From Gammaproteobacteria bacterium (GTDB lineage Bacteria; Pseudomonadota; Gammaproteobacteria; Granulosicoccales; Granulosicoccaceae): a DNA stretch of 9,727 bases. Positions 7,076 to 9,727 of the stretch are shown piece by piece. The stretch spans positions 1 through 9,727 of the forward strand of contig JAHQVR010000314.1 in the NCBI GenBank assembly GCA_019634245.1, in the 5' to 3' direction. A model generated the notes under the pieces. It had not been told where the DNA came from. It saw only the letters and a program-made list of their open reading frames with translations, and did no database searches. Position 1 is the stretch's first letter. Every line of letters begins with the position of its first letter. The position numbers and the translations under genes are program-made.

Positions 7076-7092
7076 GGATGATACCTTGTCAA
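7064..7092 (-). promoter_or_regulatory. Predicted sigma70 promoter of the catabolic operon
   Basis: On the minus strand a perfect TTGACA -35 box (7087-7092) is followed by a 17-base spacer and TAAAAA as -10 box (7064-7069). Transcription would start near 7057, giving a leader of about 27 bases before the FAH-family start codon. The -10 box matches consensus at four of six positions. Confidence 0.6.
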
Positions 7093-7094
7093 AT

Positions 7095-7106
7095 AATATC
7101 GATATT
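7095..7106. promoter_or_regulatory. Perfect 12-base palindrome in the divergent promoter region
   Basis: AATATCGATATT is a perfect palindrome, just upstream of the -35 box of the leftward operon and four bases before the ribosome binding site of the rightward YCII gene. It shares the TATCG/CGATA core with the dyad at 7054-7075, so both could bind one regulator. AT-rich palindromes also arise by chance. Confidence 0.4.
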
Positions 7107-7110
7107 TTTC

Positions 7111-7114
7111 GGAG
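7111..7114 (+). promoter_or_regulatory. Ribosome binding site that fixes the YCII gene start
   Basis: GGAG ends six bases before the ATG at 7121. A second in-frame ATG at 7115 directly abuts the GGAG and so cannot use it. The start at 7121 is therefore chosen. Confidence 0.75.
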
Positions 7115-7120
7115 ATGATT

Positions 7121-7504
7121 ATGCCGGTGTGGGCAGACTATAAGAAACAAGCCGAGGAGCGAGGATCGCTGGCCTGCGAAATGTTTGCGGTTATTAGCAC
7201 ACCGGTCGAACCACCAGAGAAGCTGAGAGAGGTGCTGCCAGACCATCTCAAATATCAATCGGAATTAGAAAAAGAGGGCAAGCTCGTTATGGCCGGCCCG
7301 TTATCCGATTTATCCGGCACGCAGATGGAAGGGGTCGGTTTAATAATTTACCGTGCTAGTACACTTGAGCAAGCAACTCAAATGGCGAACATGGATCCAA
7401 TGCACAGCAGTGGCACCCGTAGTTACACTATTCAGCGTTGGTTAGTGAATGAAGGCAGCTTCCAAATTGATATTAAGTTCGCGGCCCAGCGAGTATCAAT
7501 CTAA
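7121..7504 (+). CDS. YCII-related (YciI-like) domain protein, possibly a dehydrochlorinase-like enzyme
   Basis: This 127-residue protein has a single alpha/beta-barrel YCII domain (about 18-110). Its landmarks are LPDHLKYQSELEKEGKLVMAG (about 39-59, His42) and ANMDPMHSSGTRSYTIQRW (about 89-107, Asp92). His42 and Asp92 occupy the positions of the conserved His-Asp pair proposed as catalytic in this superfamily. Most members have no known function. One that does, TftG of the 2,4,5-T pathway, removes chloride from a chlorinated hydroxyquinol to give hydroxybenzoquinone, just before a hydroxyquinol dioxygenase; the gene neighbourhood here is similar, so a related role on a hydroxyquinol-like compound is a fair hypothesis. 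It is divergent from the operon across a shared 90-base regulatory region. About 15 residues extend beyond the domain at the C-terminus. Confidence 0.88.
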   Translation: MPVWADYKKQAEERGSLACEMFAVISTPVEPPEKLREVLPDHLKYQSELEKEGKLVMAGPLSDLSGTQMEGVGLIIYRASTLEQATQMANMDPMHSSGTRSYTIQRWLVNEGSFQIDIKFAAQRVSI

Positions 7505-7511
7505 CTAAATA

Positions 7512-7556
7512 GCCTCGAAACTGTAAGGCTCGAAACTGTAAGGCTCAAAACTGTAA
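7512..7556. repeat. Three tandem copies of a 15-base repeat
   Basis: The unit GGCTCGAAACTGTAA occurs at 7512-7526, 7527-7541 and 7542-7556, the outer copies differing from the middle one by a single base each. A decayed fourth start (AACTCAAGG) follows. The array sits in the convergent gap between the YCII gene and the DUF4442 gene. In the frame of the YCII gene, after its stop codon, it reads as a pentapeptide repeat (LETVR, LETVR, LKTVK). No hairpin terminator is visible in this gap. Confidence 0.85.
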
Positions 7557-7607
7557 AACTCAAGGAGCGTACTGTTTGTATTGACCGCTACATCAAATCA
7601 ACCAAAA

Positions 7608-8087
7608 TCATGCAGCTGGCGATTTCTCAGTTACCCACATCGTAATGGTGGCGCTTGCGACACGCTGGTTGGCAGCGTCCACTACATCTACTGTAACGGG
7701 CATTTCTGCTGACCCAGACAGACCATCCTTCAAATCCAGACTGGCCATGGCTCTCAGATCAGTTTCTGCTTTGGCCAAGTAATCCACTTGCATTCCTTTA
7801 GGAATCCAACGGTGGGTTTTTGGAATACTTGCATCGGTAACCGTGCCTGCAACTAACTCCGCCATATTACACATGGCTATGGCATGAACAGTTCCAATAT
7901 GATTCAAAACTTTGCGTTTTTTCTTTATGCGAACTTCGCAGTAACCAGGTTTAAGATCTGTAAACTGCGGGCTAATGCTGGCAAAGTACGGTGCTTTCCA
8001 ACCGACAATACGAGAGAACAGCCATTTTCCCGCAGGTAAGCCGGAACACTTTGCCCATGCTTTCATCACCGGACTCTGCGTACTCAT
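7608..8087 (-). CDS. DUF4442 hotdog-fold protein (PaaI/YiiD-like)
   Basis: This 159-residue cytosolic protein belongs to the DUF4442 group of hotdog-fold proteins, related to acyl-CoA thioesterases. The hallmark segment LNHIGTVHAIAMCNMAELVAG (about 61-81) holds the central hotdog helix and His63/His68, near where thioesterases place catalytic residues. A strand-rich C-terminal half ends in ASATITMWVTEK, again typical. The start is supported by AGGAG (8094-8098) six bases upstream. A TATGAT on the minus strand at 8126-8131 could be its -10 box, but no good -35 box accompanies it. It stands alone: convergent with the YCII gene and divergent from the LysE-type gene. Thioesterase activity is plausible but not demonstrated for this group, and no link to the aromatic operon is visible. 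Confidence 0.85.
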   Translation of the reverse strand: MSTQSPVMKAWAKCSGLPAGKWLFSRIVGWKAPYFASISPQFTDLKPGYCEVRIKKKRKVLNHIGTVHAIAMCNMAELVAGTVTDASIPKTHRWIPKGMQVDYLAKAETDLRAMASLDLKDGLSGSAEMPVTVDVVDAANQRVASATITMWVTEKSPAA

Positions 8088-8165
8088 GACTCTCTCCTGC
8101 CTGGCTCTATAGATTGTGTGGCAGTATCATACACTCAGCCCATTGTTAACCACTGAACCAAACGC

Positions 8166-8795
8166 ATGATTGATATTGTTTCACTCATTTCAGCCGGACT
8201 CGCCTTCTTCATCGTTGCAGTAACGCCGGGGCCGGCTAATTTGTCGAACGCCACTATTGCCATGAAATTCGGTCGACGAACCAGTTTGATTTATGGCGCA
8301 GGCTTGTCAACAGGATTAATCTTCTGGGGCCTGGTAGCCGCCAGCGGCATGGGCGCTGTACTGCAGAGTTCACTGTATGTGCTCTCACTGTTGAAAGTGC
8401 TGGGTGGGCTTTATCTTTTATGGCTGGCTTTTCAATCAGCGAAAGCAGCAAAAGCAGCGTCGTTGTCAAAAGCCGATATACATATTGAAGGGAATCAGCG
8501 CTGGTTTATAAGAGGGATGGTATTAAATATTTCCAACCCTAAGTCTGTGCTGGCTTGGATGGCTGCGCTGTCGGTCGGCATTGACGCTAACGACGGCATG
8601 GTCATGCTAATTGCAGCGACCTCTGTGTGTATTCTGGTTGGCTTTCTGAACAACGCATTGTATTCCTGCTGTTTCTCTACAGCTGGCATGATGCATTTGT
8701 ATCAGCGGTTTGAAGCATGGATACAGGGTCTTGCCTCAGCTCTGTTTGCACTGGCGGGGTTTGGCTTGATACGGTCGGCGTTCGACAGGCAGTAA
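8166..8795 (+). CDS. LysE/RhtB-family amino-acid exporter
   Basis: This 209-residue inner-membrane protein fits the LysE/RhtB superfamily, which exports amino acids or similar metabolites, in both length and layout. The family signature TPGPANL lies at residues 20-26 at the end of the first membrane segment. Five or six hydrophobic segments follow, at about 3-25, 40-62, 66-90, 115-135, 145-170 and 185-205. The segment RGMVLNISNPKSVLAWMAAL in the middle is the second family landmark. The ATG at 8166 has no recognisable Shine-Dalgarno sequence, but the N-terminus is right for the family. It is divergent from the DUF4442 gene (78 bases) and ends 11 bases from the convergent ankyrin gene. Cargo cannot be inferred. 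Confidence 0.92.
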   Translation: MIDIVSLISAGLAFFIVAVTPGPANLSNATIAMKFGRRTSLIYGAGLSTGLIFWGLVAASGMGAVLQSSLYVLSLLKVLGGLYLLWLAFQSAKAAKAASLSKADIHIEGNQRWFIRGMVLNISNPKSVLAWMAALSVGIDANDGMVMLIAATSVCILVGFLNNALYSCCFSTAGMMHLYQRFEAWIQGLASALFALAGFGLIRSAFDRQ

Positions 8796-8806
8796 CGGGT
8801 TAAGGT

Positions 8807-9478
8807 TTACACCGCCCCGTTCTTAATTAAGTATTGCGACACTTCCGCCTGCACTCCCGCCTTTGCAGGGTGCGCACTGGTTTCCCATAACCCAAGCACG
8901 GTACTGTTTCCACCGTACATGTTTGCAGTCGCATTCACATCGCAACCAGACTCAAACAACAGTTGAACAGTGTTAAGTGCGTTTTGTGGCGTAACCTGCC
9001 GATGTGACTCCACGCCGTTCGCCGCCATATAGTGCAATAAGCCAGCGCCATGACCAAACGGCGACACCTGATTGACTAAATTCGGGTTCTGATTTAATGC
9101 GGTCTGTAATAGATCAGCTTGTCCGTTCAATGCAAAGTCCACAGCGTGCTCAAATTGGGGTTCGAAGGCTTCATCCTGTTTTGCCAAAACTTCATGCCAA
9201 CCGGCAAAACCATACTCACGCGCCATACACAACTGAGCTTGATCCACCGATAGTTCATTTGACAAAACTGACTTATCGGATTCCGAGGATAGTTCGGGCA
9301 GCCAACAGCGTAGATGAAATAGCACGGCCTTATTTCCGGCTGCATGCTCGGCTAGAAGAGTTTCGGCTTGCTTTGCGACCCAATCGTACACACTGTTTAC
9401 AGTGTAACCTTGCTGAAGCACATCACGATGCATGGTGCGGATTGCCTCAACCTCCTCACACACATATACATTACTCAT
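8807..9478 (-). CDS. Ankyrin-repeat domain protein
   Basis: The product has 223 residues and no signal peptide, so it is probably cytosolic. The N-terminal half is helical and includes LSVDQAQLCMAREYGFAGWHEV (about 77-97), a segment common in a family of bacterial ankyrin proteins. Ankyrin-like units follow: one at about 107-136 (FEHAVDFALNGQADLLQTAL) and a second with GAGLLHYMAANGVESHRQVTP (about 145-164) and NTVQLLFESGCDVNATANMYGG (about 169-190). The protein ends at IKNGAV where I would expect another repeat, so it may be a short form. I use the ATG at 9478; the alternative TTG at 9499 would overlap the preceding stop codon. The preceding Dabb gene ends 13 bases upstream, so the two are probably co-transcribed. 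Ankyrin repeats bind proteins; the partner is unknown. Confidence 0.82.
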   Translation of the reverse strand: MSNVYVCEEVEAIRTMHRDVLQQGYTVNSVYDWVAKQAETLLAEHAAGNKAVLFHLRCWLPELSSESDKSVLSNELSVDQAQLCMAREYGFAGWHEVLAKQDEAFEPQFEHAVDFALNGQADLLQTALNQNPNLVNQVSPFGHGAGLLHYMAANGVESHRQVTPQNALNTVQLLFESGCDVNATANMYGGNSTVLGLWETSAHPAKAGVQAEVSQYLIKNGAV

Positions 9479-9491
9479 GGTAGCTCGATAG

Positions 9492-9727
9492 TTATGCAAC
9501 GTAATCGAATACCACGATGTCTTCCAACACTTGTTTAAATTCTGCCACTAGCGCTTCATGCTCCGGATGAGGTAGGTAGCCATCGCGGCTTTCCTCATCT
9601 TTGAACGTCATGAGTACGCAATGCGTGTAGTGCTTGTTAAGGTTTTCCGGACTGCTGTTCTCTCCCCATTCGACCGAATCAATACCTTCGATCTTGTTTT
9701 GAATGTCTATGAACGTCTGACGAATAG
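9492..9727 (-). CDS. Dabb-family (stress-responsive A/B barrel) protein, 5' end outside window
   Basis: The last 77 residues of a leftward gene are present, ending with a TAA at 9492-9494. The start lies beyond the right edge. It matches the Dabb domain, a small dimeric ferredoxin-like barrel: VEWGENSSPENLNKHYTHCVLMTF (residues 18-41 of the visible part), then GYLPHPEHEALV (49-60) and the final strand VVFDYVA. The family is about 95-110 residues long, so some 20-30 residues are missing. Most members have no assigned function; some act as cyclases or stress proteins. It precedes the ankyrin gene by 13 bases on the same strand. Confidence 0.87.
   Translation of the reverse strand, partial: IRQTFIDIQNKIEGIDSVEWGENSSPENLNKHYTHCVLMTFKDEESRDGYLPHPEHEALVAEFKQVLEDIVVFDYVA

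Noticed and set aside
7512..7570. Tandem repeats as a possible small CRISPR array
   Set aside because: The units are 15 bases and directly adjacent, with no spacers and no cas genes nearby.
8088..8165. Shared promoter region between the DUF4442 and LysE-type genes
   Set aside because: Only a TATGAT box on the minus strand stands out, without a matching -35 box, so it was not listed as a separate feature.
9097..9483. Plus-strand open frame of 128 codons antisense to the ankyrin gene
   Set aside because: The opposite strand encodes a recognisable ankyrin protein; this frame has no family resemblance and an unusual His/Arg/Pro-rich composition.
9479..9499. TTG start at 9499 for the ankyrin gene
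   Set aside because: It overlaps the end of the Dabb gene, lacks a ribosome binding site, and the ATG at 9478 gives a sensible start.

Overview
The window looks like part of the chromosome of a heterotrophic gammaproteobacterium, probably marine. The evidence is moderate GC content, tight operon packing, a tripartite TRAP transporter and aromatic-degradation proteins of proteobacterial type. The taxonomic call is inference only. Coding density is high. The longest stretch without a confident gene is about 190 bases at the left edge, and no rRNA, tRNA, insertion sequence or CRISPR array was seen.

Left edge (1-943): the possible first codons of a leftward gene are cut by the window edge. They diverge from a GntR/FCD transcriptional regulator on the plus strand.

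Centre (1036-7030, minus strand): seven genes lie in one orientation and in transcription order encode a fumarylacetoacetate-hydrolase-family enzyme, a RutE/HadB-type nitroreductase, an OsmC-type peroxidase, the TRAP transporter DctP, DctQ and DctM, and a hydroxyquinol-type intradiol dioxygenase. Two junctions are 4-base ATGA overlaps and most others are under 45 bases. The exception is dctP-dctQ, which holds a clean intrinsic-terminator hairpin running straight into the dctQ start codon. A sigma70-type promoter (TTGACA, 17 bases, TAAAAA) sits ahead of the first gene. A perfect 7+7 dyad covers its -10 and start region, so repression there is plausible.

Divergent from that operon is a YCII-family gene (7121-7504). 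A YCII protein, a HadB-like quinone/nitroreductase and a hydroxyquinol 1,2-dioxygenase together resemble the lower pathway for hydroxyquinol and hydroxybenzoquinone known from chlorophenol and 2,4,5-T degraders. Here they are combined with an organic-acid TRAP importer and a peroxide-detoxifying OsmC protein. No aromatic monooxygenase or maleylacetate reductase is visible, so the actual substrate is open.

Right part (7608-9727): a DUF4442 hotdog protein on the minus strand is divergent from a LysE-type exporter on the plus strand. An ankyrin-repeat protein follows on the minus strand, just downstream of a partial Dabb-family gene cut by the right edge. These look like ordinary accessory genes. 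Three tandem 15-base repeats lie in the convergent gap after the YCII gene.
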